Below, one piece after another: positions 41,116 to 49,755 of a DNA stretch of 64,000 bases. Source of the stretch: Deltaproteobacteria bacterium (GTDB lineage: Bacteria; Myxococcota_A; Polyangia; Haliangiales; Haliangiaceae). Under the pieces are notes generated by a model that had not been told where the DNA came from, made no database searches, and saw only the letters and a list, made by a program, of their open reading frames with translations. The translations under genes were made by a program, and so were the position numbers. Numbering within the stretch: the first letter of the stretch is position 1; every line of letters begins with the position of its first letter. Location of the stretch: assembly GCA_021413675.1 (NCBI GenBank), contig JAIOQA010000355.1:1-64000 (forward strand), given 5' to 3'.

Positions 41116-41198
41116 GGCCGGGTGATACCGCCGCGCTCGGCGCCTTGGCAAGCCGCGGCCGCGGCGATACTGTCGCGGCTCGGTAGGGGTGGAACTCG

Positions 41199-41771
41199 GT
41201 GTCGTTGTTCGACATCCCGCCAGCGGAGGCAAACGTGGCCAAGCATATCGAGACGTTCAAGGGCTGGGCGGAGACCTTCCGCACCGATGTCGCGGCGCTG
41301 AAGGCGCTGGTCGAGGAGAAGGGCGCCGACATGGAGGCGCGCAAGCTCGCCGTCGGCGCGCTGTCCTATCTCGTCACCCGCATGGACCTCGTGCCCGACT
41401 GGAACGAGGGCATCGGCATGATGGACGACATCATGGTCGTCCGCGTGTGCGCGCAGATGGCGTCGCACCACAAGCTGGGCGCGCTCGAGGCCAGCGCCGA
41501 GCTGGCGATCGGCCGCATGGCCAACGAGGCCGAGAAGATCACCGACTTCCTCGGCGCCGACCTCTACGACAAGCTCCGCCAGTACTGCGCCAAGCTCGAG
41601 GAGACCGCGGTGCGCGGCCGGACCCCGCAGCTGGTGATCAGCGAGGGCGCCGCCCGGCTCGCGCTGTACACGGAGGTCGACGACGAGATCAAGCGCAGCG
41701 TGCCGATCGTCGTCGCCGATCCCGACGACGCCGAGCTCCGCCTCAAGTCGTATCTCGCGCAGAAGCTGTAA
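41199..41771 (+). CDS. DUF1232 (YkvA-like) protein
   Basis: 190 residues. The segment ALSYLVTRMDLVPDWNEGIGMMDD is the DUF1232 signature. Starts with GTG at 41199. The C-terminal half is a helical and then a beta-rich region not common to the family. Function unknown. Diverges from mdh. Confidence 0.85.
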   Translation: MSLFDIPPAEANVAKHIETFKGWAETFRTDVAALKALVEEKGADMEARKLAVGALSYLVTRMDLVPDWNEGIGMMDDIMVVRVCAQMASHHKLGALEASAELAIGRMANEAEKITDFLGADLYDKLRQYCAKLEETAVRGRTPQLVISEGAARLALYTEVDDEIKRSVPIVVADPDDAELRLKSYLAQKL

Positions 41772-41801
41772 CGGAAACCGCGGCGCGGGCTCTCAGCACC
41801 T

Positions 41802-43316
41802 GTGGAAGACCTGCCCGCCCCGGCGGCCGCGCGCGCGCCGCACCCGATCGTCGAGCTGACGCGCCAGCAGAAGGCCTTCACGCTCGCCGGGGTCATGCTC
41901 GGCATGTTCCTCGGCGCGCTCGATCAGACGATCGTCTCGACCGCCGGGCCCGCGATCAAGCAGGACCTCGGCATCCCGGCGTCGTTGTACGCGTGGCTGA
42001 CCACCGCGTACATGGTGGCGTCGACGGTGCTGGTGCCGATCTACGGCAAGCTGTCCGATCTCTACGGCCGCAAGCCGGTGCTGCTCTTCGGCATGAGCAC
42101 GTTCCTCGTCGGCTCGCTCGCGTGCGGGCTGTCGACCAGCTACGAGATGCTGTTCGCGGCGCGCGCGATGCAGGGCCTGGGCTCGGCGGCGCTGTTCGTG
42201 ATCGCGTTCGCGGTGATCGCCGACATCTTCCCGCCGGCGGTGCGCGGCAAGTTCACCGGCATCTTCGGCGCGGTCTGGGGCCTGGCCAGCGTGATCGGCC
42301 CGTTCGTCGGCGGCCTGCTGACCGATCACCTGAGCTGGCACTGGGTGTTCTTCGTCAACCTGCCGATCGGCGCGCTCGCGATCGCCTTCGTCGTGGCCAA
42401 GATGCCGGCGCTGGGCGGCGGCGCGAAGCGGCGCATCGACGTCGCCGGCGCGCTCGCGCTGGTCGTGGCGGTGGTGCCGCTCCTGCTCGCGCTCGCGATG
42501 GGCGCGCCGGTGCAGGGCGAGGGCCCGGGCGGCGGCGGCGGCCACTGGACCGATCCCGCCGTGCTCGTGATGTTCGCGGTCGCGGTGCTCGGCTCGATCG
42601 GCTTCTTCGCGATCGAACAGCGCGCCGCCGATCCGATCGTCGACTTCAAGCTGTTCGCCACGCCGATCTTCCGCTGGGGCGTGTTCGCGGTGTTCGTCGT
42701 CGTCGCGGCGTTCTTCGCCGGCATCGTGTTCCTGCCGCTGTTCATGACCAACGTCGTCGGCGTCGACGCCACCAACGCCGGCTTCACGCTGACCCCGCTG
42801 ACCCTCGGCATCGTCGCCGGCAACATCGCGTCCGGGCAGCTGGTCACCAAGCTCGGCCGCTACAAGCCGCTGATGCTCATCTCGCTGGCCGGGCTGGTCG
42901 GCGCGTACGCGATCATGGCCTTCACGATCGGTCCGGGGTCCGGACAGCTCGAGGTCACGCTCAAGATGGTGCTGGTCGGCCTGTCGCTCGGCCCCTCGAT
43001 CCCGCTGTTCACGCTGGCCCTGCAGAACGGCATGCCGCCGCACCAGGTCGGCATGGTCACGGCCTCGGCCACCTTCTTCCGGCAGATCGGCGGCACGATC
43101 GGCATCTCGGTGTTCGGCACCGTGTTCGCGACCAAGCTCTCGCACGGCATGGCGGCGGCGTACGCCGGCCCCAGGGCCGGCATCGGCGACGGCGTCAAGC
43201 TCGCGTTCTCGGATGCGACCGTCGCGGTGTTCCTGGTCGGCGTGGGCGTGGCGGCGGCGGGCTTCCTGATCACGCTCAAGGTGCCGGAGCTGCCGCTCAG
43301 GACGTCGAATCGCTGA
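41802..43316 (+). CDS. DHA2-type MFS drug exporter (EmrB-like)
   Basis: 504 residues, GTG start at 41802. Fourteen predicted membrane segments; DHA2 motifs include GALDQTIVSTAGPAI in the first helix and YGKLSDLYGRKPVLL. Probably exports small toxic molecules using the proton gradient. The upstream neighbour is only 30 bases away. Its end overlaps the convergent hypothetical gene by 20 bases. Confidence 0.9.
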   Translation: MEDLPAPAAARAPHPIVELTRQQKAFTLAGVMLGMFLGALDQTIVSTAGPAIKQDLGIPASLYAWLTTAYMVASTVLVPIYGKLSDLYGRKPVLLFGMSTFLVGSLACGLSTSYEMLFAARAMQGLGSAALFVIAFAVIADIFPPAVRGKFTGIFGAVWGLASVIGPFVGGLLTDHLSWHWVFFVNLPIGALAIAFVVAKMPALGGGAKRRIDVAGALALVVAVVPLLLALAMGAPVQGEGPGGGGGHWTDPAVLVMFAVAVLGSIGFFAIEQRAADPIVDFKLFATPIFRWGVFAVFVVVAAFFAGIVFLPLFMTNVVGVDATNAGFTLTPLTLGIVAGNIASGQLVTKLGRYKPLMLISLAGLVGAYAIMAFTIGPGSGQLEVTLKMVLVGLSLGPSIPLFTLALQNGMPPHQVGMVTASATFFRQIGGTIGISVFGTVFATKLSHGMAAAYAGPRAGIGDGVKLAFSDATVAVFLVGVGVAAAGFLITLKVPELPLRTSNR

Positions 43317-43740
43317 GCCGGGAGAGCGCTTCGCGGACGTCGTCCTCGGCGAGCTCGGAGCCGCTCAGCTGCGCGGCGCGCTCGATCGTCTGCGCGAAGC
43401 GCTCGATCGCCGCGACCTCGACGGCCGGCCAGGTGCGCCAGTTGCCGTAGCGCAGCTTCTCGGTCACGACCTCGAGATCGATGTCGGCGCCGCGGGTGGC
43501 CAGCTCGAGTAGCCGCGGCACGAAGTAGGCGAAGTCGCTGACCGAGCCCCAGGTGGTCATCGCCTTGAACGAGTAGCGCCCGAGGTCGTCGCCGGTGAGC
43601 TCGCGCAGCGGCGCCCGGTGGAGGCCGGCCTCGGCGCCATCGCCGACGCAGCAGGGGCAGCCCTCGACGCGCGCGGGCCGGGGGCGGCCGGCGAACGCGG
43701 CGTAGAGGCCCGCGATGGCGGCGTCGAGATCGGCGATCAT
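43297..43740 (-). CDS. Hypothetical protein with CxCC motif (147 aa)
   Basis: Small soluble protein starting MIADLDAAIAGLYAAFAG, with EGCPCCVGDGAEAG near residue 30, then an aromatic-rich region (SFKAMTTWGSVSDFAYFVPRLLELA, YGNWRTWPAVEVAAI). The Cys cluster could bind metal. No family recognised. Overlaps the MFS gene end. Confidence 0.72.
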   Translation of the reverse strand: MIADLDAAIAGLYAAFAGRPRPARVEGCPCCVGDGAEAGLHRAPLRELTGDDLGRYSFKAMTTWGSVSDFAYFVPRLLELATRGADIDLEVVTEKLRYGNWRTWPAVEVAAIERFAQTIERAAQLSGSELAEDDVREALSRLSDSTS

Positions 43741-43807
43741 GGCCCGAGCGTAGCGCGGCGATGGGGCGTGCTCGACACCGGGGCCGCGCTCTGTTACAGA
43801 CGCCCGC

Positions 43808-44827
43808 ATGCGCGTTCGGGGGCTCGTCAGCATCGTGTTCGTGGGGCTGTTGTCCGGTACGGCGGTCGCCGGAGGGGCTGCGAGTGGCGCGGCCGCGCCG
43901 CCGGCGCCGACCACCTTCGATGATCTCGCGGACGGGGCCACGCGCCTCGAGCGCGGCGATCTGATCGGCTGGGGCTGGGCGCTGACCGCGGCCTGCGATC
44001 AGGGCGACGACGTGGCCCAGCGGCAGTGCAAGGTGGTCCGAGACCGCCGCGCCGCCGCGCTCGCTGGCAAGGCGTTCCTCGTCGACGGCGACGCGTTCGC
44101 GTTCAGCGTCGGGACCTGGGATCCGGCCAAGAAGTCGATGCCGATCACGCTGCGCGGCTGTGTCGCGTGCGACACGCCGCTCCAGGCCGGCGCGAAGCGG
44201 CTGTTCGTCGTCGGCAACAAGGCCGCGCCGGTGGTCGAGAGCGGCCTGCTCAAGGCCGCGGTGATCCACGAGACCGCGCGGACCTTCGACAGCGAGGCCG
44301 CCGCCGTCAAGTGGCGGACCGAGGTCGTGCCCCGGCTCAAGGTCGAGCTGGTGTTCGAGGTGGTCGGCAACCCGGTGTGGACCCGCGACGGGCGCGATGG
44401 CCTCGCGGTCTCGATCACCGGCTTCCGGGTCTACGACCCGTGCGACGGCGGCATCGTGTGCGCGAGCCCGGCGGCGACCAACGTGCTCGCCGACAAGAAG
44501 GCGTGCGGCGCCACGGTCGTCGAGGGCCCGGCCGAGACCGGCCCGGCCGAGGCGCTCCCCGATCAGCTCGAGCCGCGGATGATCCAGACCGCGCTCAAGC
44601 CGGCGCTGGCCGCGGCCCAGGACTGCTTCGACACCTACGGCGTGCCCGGCGAGGGCAAGCTGCGCATCACGATCGCCGCCGACGGCACGATCGCCGCGCT
44701 CGAGCAGCTCGGCGACTTCACCGACACGCCGACCGGCACCTGCATCGACAAGGCGGTCCGCGCGATCACGTTCCCGAAGTCGCGGAAGAAGAAGACGACG
44801 GTCAACTACCCGATCGTCCTGCGCTGA
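43808..44827 (+). CDS. Exported protein with TonB-like C-terminal domain
   Basis: 339 residues. Signal peptide (MRVRGLVSIVFVGLLSGTAVAGG). The last 80 residues read LRITIAADGTIAALEQLG then DKAVRAITFPKSRKKKTTVNYPIVLR, the pattern of C-terminal domains of gliding-motility and energy-transfer proteins (AgmX/TonB-like) that touch periplasmic or outer-membrane partners. The middle is unassigned, with several Cys. Confidence 0.75.
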   Translation: MRVRGLVSIVFVGLLSGTAVAGGAASGAAAPPAPTTFDDLADGATRLERGDLIGWGWALTAACDQGDDVAQRQCKVVRDRRAAALAGKAFLVDGDAFAFSVGTWDPAKKSMPITLRGCVACDTPLQAGAKRLFVVGNKAAPVVESGLLKAAVIHETARTFDSEAAAVKWRTEVVPRLKVELVFEVVGNPVWTRDGRDGLAVSITGFRVYDPCDGGIVCASPAATNVLADKKACGATVVEGPAETGPAEALPDQLEPRMIQTALKPALAAAQDCFDTYGVPGEGKLRITIAADGTIAALEQLGDFTDTPTGTCIDKAVRAITFPKSRKKKTTVNYPIVLR

Positions 44828-44836
44828 CTCGCTGAC

Positions 44837-45256
44837 TCAGAAGCTCCACGCCGCGGTGGCGCTGGCGCCGCCCGGCGCGAGCGTCGCGGAGATCCGCGGC
44901 ACCGCACCGTCGGCGTACTCGTAGGTCTCCGTGCGGCCGACGATCGCGCCGATCACGGCGCCGCTCGCCGCGCCGATGACCGCGCCCGAGGCGCCGAGGA
45001 TCACCGCCTTCGCGTCGCGCGAGAGGCCGGGGCAGAACCAGTCGTCGCCCACGCTACACGGCGGATCGTCGCCCGCGGCGAGGCCGAGCACCACGCCGCT
45101 CGAGGCGCCGGCCAGGAGCCCGATGCCCGCGCCCTGGAGCGCGCCGTCCACGTGGTCGGTGCGGTCCTCCGGCAGCTCGCGACCGGCGGCGATCTTGTAG
45201 TGATGGGTGCAGGCCGAGGTGGTGACCGCCAGGGCGGCGAGGAGGAGGGCGCGCAT
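44837..45256 (-). CDS. Glycine-zipper lipoprotein, copy 1
   Basis: 139 residues with lipobox TSAC, then THHYKIAAGRELPEDRTDHVDGAL and Gly/Ala-zipper hydrophobic segments (GAGIGLLAGASSGVVLGLAAG), ending ASATAAWSF. The neighbour at 45256 is a paralog with the same THHYKIAAGR and ending. Its ATG overlaps that gene's stop (TGATG). Confidence 0.78.
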   Translation of the reverse strand: MRALLLAALAVTTSACTHHYKIAAGRELPEDRTDHVDGALQGAGIGLLAGASSGVVLGLAAGDDPPCSVGDDWFCPGLSRDAKAVILGASGAVIGAASGAVIGAIVGRTETYEYADGAVPRISATLAPGGASATAAWSF

Positions 45257-45684
45257 CAGAAGCTCCACGCGGCGGTGGCGCTGGCGCCACCGGGGGTGAC
45301 CGACGCCGAGATCCGCGGCACCGGGCCGTCCTCGGACTCGTAGACCTCGCGGCTCCCGATCGCCGCGCCGACGACGAGGCCGGTCACCGCGCCCAGGCCG
45401 CCGAAGAGGATGCCGCCGATCGCGGCCTTCTGGCCGGCCGTGTGGCTGTTGCACGCCAGGAACGGTTCGGACTCGGGCGCGCACGGCAGGTCGTCGCCGC
45501 GCGAGTAGCCGGCCGCCGCGCCGATCGCTGCCCCCGCGAGCATGCCGAGCCCGCCACCTTCGATCGCGCCCAGGCCGTGCGCGGTGTGCGGCGCCGGCAA
45601 CGGCCGCCCGGCCGCGATCTTGTAGTGATGAGTGCAGGCAGAAGCGGTGAGCGCGAGAGCGGCAAGGATCAGCGAGGGACGCAT
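45256..45684 (-). CDS. Glycine-zipper lipoprotein, copy 2
   Basis: 142 residues; start ATG 45684 (MRPSLILAALALTASAC, lipobox TASAC). Same layout as copy 1: THHYKIAAGRPLPAPHTAH, Gly-zipper helices (GLGMLAGAAIGAAAG), and ASATAAWSF at the end. First gene of the coupled pair. Such proteins are often outer-membrane lipoproteins; no role is known for these. Confidence 0.78.
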   Translation of the reverse strand: MRPSLILAALALTASACTHHYKIAAGRPLPAPHTAHGLGAIEGGGLGMLAGAAIGAAAGYSRGDDLPCAPESEPFLACNSHTAGQKAAIGGILFGGLGAVTGLVVGAAIGSREVYESEDGPVPRISASVTPGGASATAAWSF

Positions 45685-45825
45685 GGTCCGGCCAATTTGC
45701 AACCGCCGTACCGATAGCAACTGCTCGGAATTGCTCTGCGTCGGATGTCGCGAACTCCACAGGTTGTCGAACCCTGGACGCGTGACTGCTGACGCGCGGC
45801 AGGGCGTGGCAATCGCGGATGGGAT

Positions 45826-46299
45826 TCAGTCGCGCAGCGCGGGCACGCCGAATCCCGCCGAGCTGCGGAAGCGCGATGACCGCGTCGATGCGCGCGGCGC
45901 GCTGGCGTGCTCGGCGAGATGAATCGCGACCAGCTCCGCGAGCGGCAGCGGATCGCGTCCGGGGTAGAGCTGCACGTACGTGGTGTAGCGGCTGAGGTGA
46001 TCGAGGAAGAACTCGCGCCGCGCGTCGGCGCCGAGCTGCGAGGGGATCACCATCGGCAGGCCCGCGCGGTTGGCGAGCACCTCGAGCGTCCGCTCGCCGA
46101 AGCGGTGCAGCGCGACCTCGGTGAAGCGCAGGACGATCAGCGCGGTGTCGACGTCGGCGCGGTGGAAGCCCTCGACGCCCGCGAGGTGCCGCAGATCGAG
46201 ATCGCCGAGCACGTGCAGCAGCGACCGCGCCGTGTCGAGGTGCCCGAGGAACGGGCGCAGCACGAGGTAGATGTCGTGGGAGTCGCCGAGGTCGCGCAT
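45826..46299 (-). CDS. Hypothetical protein (157 aa)
   Basis: Starts MRDLGDSHDIYLVLRPFLGHLDTARSL. The body is Leu/His/Arg-rich helical sequence with TLEVLANRAGLPMVIP and ends ASTRSSRFRSSAGFGVPALRD. It resembles no family I can name. Divergent from the HNH gene, about 200 bases away. Confidence in the coding call rests on length and residue mix. Confidence 0.65.
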   Translation of the reverse strand: MRDLGDSHDIYLVLRPFLGHLDTARSLLHVLGDLDLRHLAGVEGFHRADVDTALIVLRFTEVALHRFGERTLEVLANRAGLPMVIPSQLGADARREFFLDHLSRYTTYVQLYPGRDPLPLAELVAIHLAEHASAPRASTRSSRFRSSAGFGVPALRD

Positions 46300-46505
46300 G
46301 TCCGGGGCTACTGCACGTGGAATGCACACCCGTCGCGTGTGGGCTGGCTGACGAGATCGGCGCGGCGCGACCGGCGCGCGAGTGATGCTGCGGAGATCCG
46401 CGGTGCCATCCAGCGTGATCGCGCGCAGGTGCGACACGTCGCCGGGACGCGCACGTGGGGGCGCGCGCCATCGACGGGGGCGCGAAGCCGCGCCGGCCGC
46501 GCGCT

Positions 46506-46961
46506 ATGCTGCGGCGGGTGTCGGCCTCCAAGCAGCGGCGCGTGCTCGCGATCGTCGCGACCGACGCGACCTTCGTTCGCGCGGTCCAGGGCGGCGCGGT
46601 GGTCTGGGTCGGCAAGTGCATCTTCTGTGGCCGCGCGCTGACCATCGGCGGCGATGGCGTGCCGCGCAGCGCCGCGACGATCGAGCACATCTGGCCGCGC
46701 ACCCACGGCGGCGACGACGGGCTCGCGAACCTCGCGCTCGCGTGCGGCGGCTGCAACCGCGAGAAGGGCATGCGCCACGACACCAAGTCGCGCATGGACG
46801 CGCGGCTCGCGGAGATCGTGGCGGCGCTGCGCGCGAAGCGGCAGGAGCGCTGGCGCGAGCCGCCGCCGGAGCTCGCGGTGCACGCCGCGTGGGCGCAGCG
46901 CAGCGCCGCGCCGGACGATGCCGAGGCCGACCCGCCGGTCAGTCGAAGACGCAGGCGGTGA
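46506..46961 (+). CDS. HNH endonuclease-like protein
   Basis: 151 residues. The HNH core is visible: CIFCGRALT (zinc Cys pair), IEHIWPRTHGG (metal and catalytic His), LALACGGCNREKG (second Cys pair). DNA nicking or cutting is expected. An in-frame ATG at 46455 would add 17 residues. Divergent from the hypothetical gene before it. No mobile element ends visible. Confidence 0.85.
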   Translation: MLRRVSASKQRRVLAIVATDATFVRAVQGGAVVWVGKCIFCGRALTIGGDGVPRSAATIEHIWPRTHGGDDGLANLALACGGCNREKGMRHDTKSRMDARLAEIVAALRAKRQERWREPPPELAVHAAWAQRSAAPDDAEADPPVSRRRRR

Positions 46962-48000
46962 TCGAGTAGGGCAGGGGCGTCGTGCGCGGCGCCGCGCCGA
47001 TCCGCGCGCCGACCCACAGCCACGCATCGCCGGGCGCGACCAGGCCGCCGAACGCCTCGGGCCGATCGACGCCGATCCCGGCGCCGCCGAGCGCGTCGGG
47101 CTGATCCGCGGGCAGCACCAGCCCGTCGACGTCGTCGTCCTCGTCGCCGGTCTGCGCCCAGTCGATCGCGATCACGATCCGGCGCGCGTCGCCGGTGAGC
47201 GCGAGCCGCCAGGTGTCGCGATCGAGGTAGTCGTCGCCGCTCGCGCCCAGCACCGCGAGCTCGCCGTCGAGGCGGACGACGTCGCCCGGGCCGGCGGCGC
47301 CGCCGTCCTCGGCGGTGCCGGTGCCGAGCGGGTTCGCGACCGGCAGGGTCGTGGTGGTGACCGCCAGCAGATCGTTGCCGGTGCCGTCGCCGTCGCCGGC
47401 CTCGGTCGCGGTCGCGGCGGCCGGCGGATCGCAGGTGAACGCTGCCAGCTCGACCTGATAGGTGACGACGTGATCGGCGGGCGCGGTCCCGTCCGGGTTC
47501 CGGACAACCAGCCGGTAGGCGCCGGGCGCGCTGCGGCGCGGCGTGAGGATCGCGGTGCCGCCGGCGGCGCGCGCACCCGCGATCGCGTCGCCGCTCGGGT
47601 CGATCAGCACGACCTGCGCGCCGTCGATCAGCGCGCCCGCGGGGCTGGTGAGGCGCGCGGTCAGGAAGCTGGGCCCGTCGCCGCCGAGCGAGAACCCGAA
47701 GCCGTCGCCGTCGCCGCCGGACGCGGTCGCGAACGCCGGATCGAGGCAGCCGCCGACGGTGACGCGGACGCCGGGCGCGGTGGTGGCGAGCGTGGTCTCG
47801 GCGGTGCCGCCGACCGGATCGTTGGTCGCGTCGTGGGCCTCGAGGTAGTCGCCGGCCGGGTGGCAGCCGAACAGCGCTGCGTCGGCGCCGCCGTCGGGCG
47901 GCGCCCCGCCATCGGGCCCGGCGGCGTTGTCGCCGCACGCGGCCAGCGCGAGGCCGCCCAGCAGGGCCATCCGGCCCACCATCGGATTCCGCAGGTTCAT
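46939..48000 (-). CDS. Large exported lipoprotein, Ig/pre-peptidase-like
   Basis: 353 residues with a lipobox (LAACGDN) and a Gly/Pro/Asp-rich linker (DNAAGPDGGAPPDGGADA). The rest is beta-rich (PVGGTAETTLATTAPGVRVTVGG, APGAYRLVVRNPDGT, TWRLALTGDARRIVIAIDW) and looks like domains that display surface ligands, such as pre-peptidase C-terminal domains. It overlaps the convergent HNH gene by 23 bases. The start is ATG 48000. Confidence 0.75.
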   Translation of the reverse strand: MNLRNPMVGRMALLGGLALAACGDNAAGPDGGAPPDGGADAALFGCHPAGDYLEAHDATNDPVGGTAETTLATTAPGVRVTVGGCLDPAFATASGGDGDGFGFSLGGDGPSFLTARLTSPAGALIDGAQVVLIDPSGDAIAGARAAGGTAILTPRRSAPGAYRLVVRNPDGTAPADHVVTYQVELAAFTCDPPAAATATEAGDGDGTGNDLLAVTTTTLPVANPLGTGTAEDGGAAGPGDVVRLDGELAVLGASGDDYLDRDTWRLALTGDARRIVIAIDWAQTGDEDDDVDGLVLPADQPDALGGAGIGVDRPEAFGGLVAPGDAWLWVGARIGAAPRTTPLPYSITACVFD

Positions 48001-48087
48001 CGGGCGCGTCTCTATCACGTCGGTCGTTGTCCGCGCGGTCAATCGGCGGTTGGCGACCCGCGGCGCGGTGCAGTAGGGTGCGCGGCC

Positions 48088-48900
48088 ATGAGCACCCCGG
48101 CCGATCCGATCGACGATCTGCTCGCCGCGCTGTGGCGCGACTACACCGCGCTGACGCCGCAGGCGACGCGCATCCACGCGCTGCTCGGCGCGCGCGGCGA
48201 GATCGTCGCGAACGATCACGTCGCGCTCCGCACCTACGGCGTGCCCGGCCTCGGGCTCGAGGTCCTCGCCCGCCCGTTCGAGGCGCTGGGCTGGGTCGCG
48301 CAGGGCACCTACGCGTTCCCCGACAAGCACCTGCGGGCGCGGCACTGGCAGCACCCGCGCGCCGGGCTGCCCAAGGTCTTCATCAGCGAGCTGATCGTCG
48401 AGGAGCTGTCGCCGGCGGCGCAGGCGCGGATCGCCGGGCTGATCGCGCAGCTGCCCGCGGGCTTCGGCGCGCGCGCCGATCTGCCGTGGGCCGGCCGGCC
48501 GTGGGCCGTGGAGCGCGCGACCTATCAGGCGCTGCTCGACGAGAGCGAGTACGCGGCGTGGCTCGCGGCGTTCGGCTTCCGCGTGAACCACTTCACCGTC
48601 GACGTCAACCGCCTGACCACGATCGCGAGCCTCGCCGAGCTCAACGCGCTGTTGCGCGAGGCCGGCTTCACGCTCAACGATGCCGGCGGCGCGATCAAGG
48701 GCACGCCCGCCGATCGCCTCGAGCAGTCGTCGACGCGCGCCGACGAGATCGCGGTCGCGTTCACCGACGGCGTGGCGCCGGTCCCGAGCTGCTACTACGA
48801 GTTCGCGCGGCGCTACCCGCTGCCCTCGGGCGAGCTGTTCCAGGGCTTCGTGCCCACGTCGGCGAACCGGCTGTTCGAGTCGACCGACGTGCGGCGCTGA
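48088..48900 (+). CDS. DUF1338 family protein (2-oxoadipate dioxygenase/decarboxylase-like)
   Basis: 270 residues. Family marks: FRVNHFTVDVNRL (metal His), QSSTRADEIAVAFTDG, SCYYEFARRYP. DUF1338 enzymes such as HglS are Fe(II)-dependent and act on 2-oxoadipate in lysine breakdown. The substrate of this one is not known. ATG 48088 is preceded by intergenic sequence. Adjacent in convergent orientation to the small exported gene. Confidence 0.83.
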   Translation: MSTPADPIDDLLAALWRDYTALTPQATRIHALLGARGEIVANDHVALRTYGVPGLGLEVLARPFEALGWVAQGTYAFPDKHLRARHWQHPRAGLPKVFISELIVEELSPAAQARIAGLIAQLPAGFGARADLPWAGRPWAVERATYQALLDESEYAAWLAAFGFRVNHFTVDVNRLTTIASLAELNALLREAGFTLNDAGGAIKGTPADRLEQSSTRADEIAVAFTDGVAPVPSCYYEFARRYPLPSGELFQGFVPTSANRLFESTDVRR

Positions 48901-49308
48901 TCAGCGCCGATCGGCGCGCGGCCGGCGCAGCACGCCGAGCCGGTGCGCGGCGATCGCATCGCCGGTGATCGCGCCGGTCACCCAGATCGCGTAGCCCGGG
49001 CCCGCGAGCCGCGCCCGGGCCAGCGGGCCGGTGAGCCGCAGCGCGAAGCCGTCGCCGACGAGCCACAGGTCGCGATCGCGGCGCGCGACGGTGCCGATCC
49101 ACGGCGGGCCGTCGCCGCCGGCGTCGTCGATGCGGATCGCGCCGGGCAGGCGCGCGAACCGCTGACCGCGCAGGCGCTCGGCGATCGCCGCGTCCTCGCC
49201 GGGATCGATCGCGAGGGTCGCGGCCGCGGGCGGCGCGGGCGTCGGATCGGCCTCGGCGATCGCGATCGCGGGCGCGCCGAGCGCGACCGCCAGCGCCAGC
49301 GCCTTCAC
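48901..49308 (-). CDS. Small exported hypothetical protein
   Basis: 135 residues from GTG 49308, which overlaps the stop of the PilZ gene (GTGA). Begins VKALALAVALGAPAIAIAEADP, a short signal peptide. The rest is beta-rich (IGTVARRDRDLWLVGDGFALRLTGP) with no known family. Coupled to the PilZ protein. Confidence 0.72.
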   Translation of the reverse strand: MKALALAVALGAPAIAIAEADPTPAPPAAATLAIDPGEDAAIAERLRGQRFARLPGAIRIDDAGGDGPPWIGTVARRDRDLWLVGDGFALRLTGPLARARLAGPGYAIWVTGAITGDAIAAHRLGVLRRPRADRR

Positions 49309-49658
49309 TCGGCTTCGCTGCCGGTGAGCGACGCGAAGTAGTCGTTGAGCTCGAGCAGCACGTCGACCTCGACGTCGATGAACTCGACGCCGAAGCCGGG
49401 CGGCGGGCCGGCCTCGATGCGCCGGACGATCGCGTTGAGCGGTCGCCAGAGATCCGAGCCCGGCAGGCGCAGCTCGAGCTCGAGCTCGAGGCCGGTGCGG
49501 AGATCGGCGCCGCCCTCGATGAACGCGCCGCCCACGCCGATGTTGCGGGTCGTGGCCAGGCACCACGCCGCGCCGGCCGCGCGGTGGCGGATCTCGAGCA
49601 CGCGCCCGGGCCTGGGCTTGCCGCGAAAGTGGCGTCGGCGCTCGTGGTGGTCGGCCAT
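49305..49658 (-). CDS. PilZ-domain protein (c-di-GMP binding)
   Basis: 117 residues. A PilZ core with the basic N-terminal ERRRHFRGKPR (Arg contacts to c-di-GMP) and NIGVGGAFIEG, plus the beta-barrel segments LELELELRLPGSDLW and FGVEFIDVE. The usual DxSxxG is changed to NIGVGG, so binding may be weaker. Leads the small exported gene. Confidence 0.8.
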   Translation of the reverse strand: MADHHERRRHFRGKPRPGRVLEIRHRAAGAAWCLATTRNIGVGGAFIEGGADLRTGLELELELRLPGSDLWRPLNAIVRRIEAGPPPGFGVEFIDVEVDVLLELNDYFASLTGSEAE

Positions 49659-49755
49659 CCCCGTGGTGACAAGTCTACGCGTGGTTCGGCCCCGGGGGCA
49701 AAACTCCGCGGCCGGGCTTTACCGGGCTGGTCCGGCCGGGTACGTTGCGCCCGCC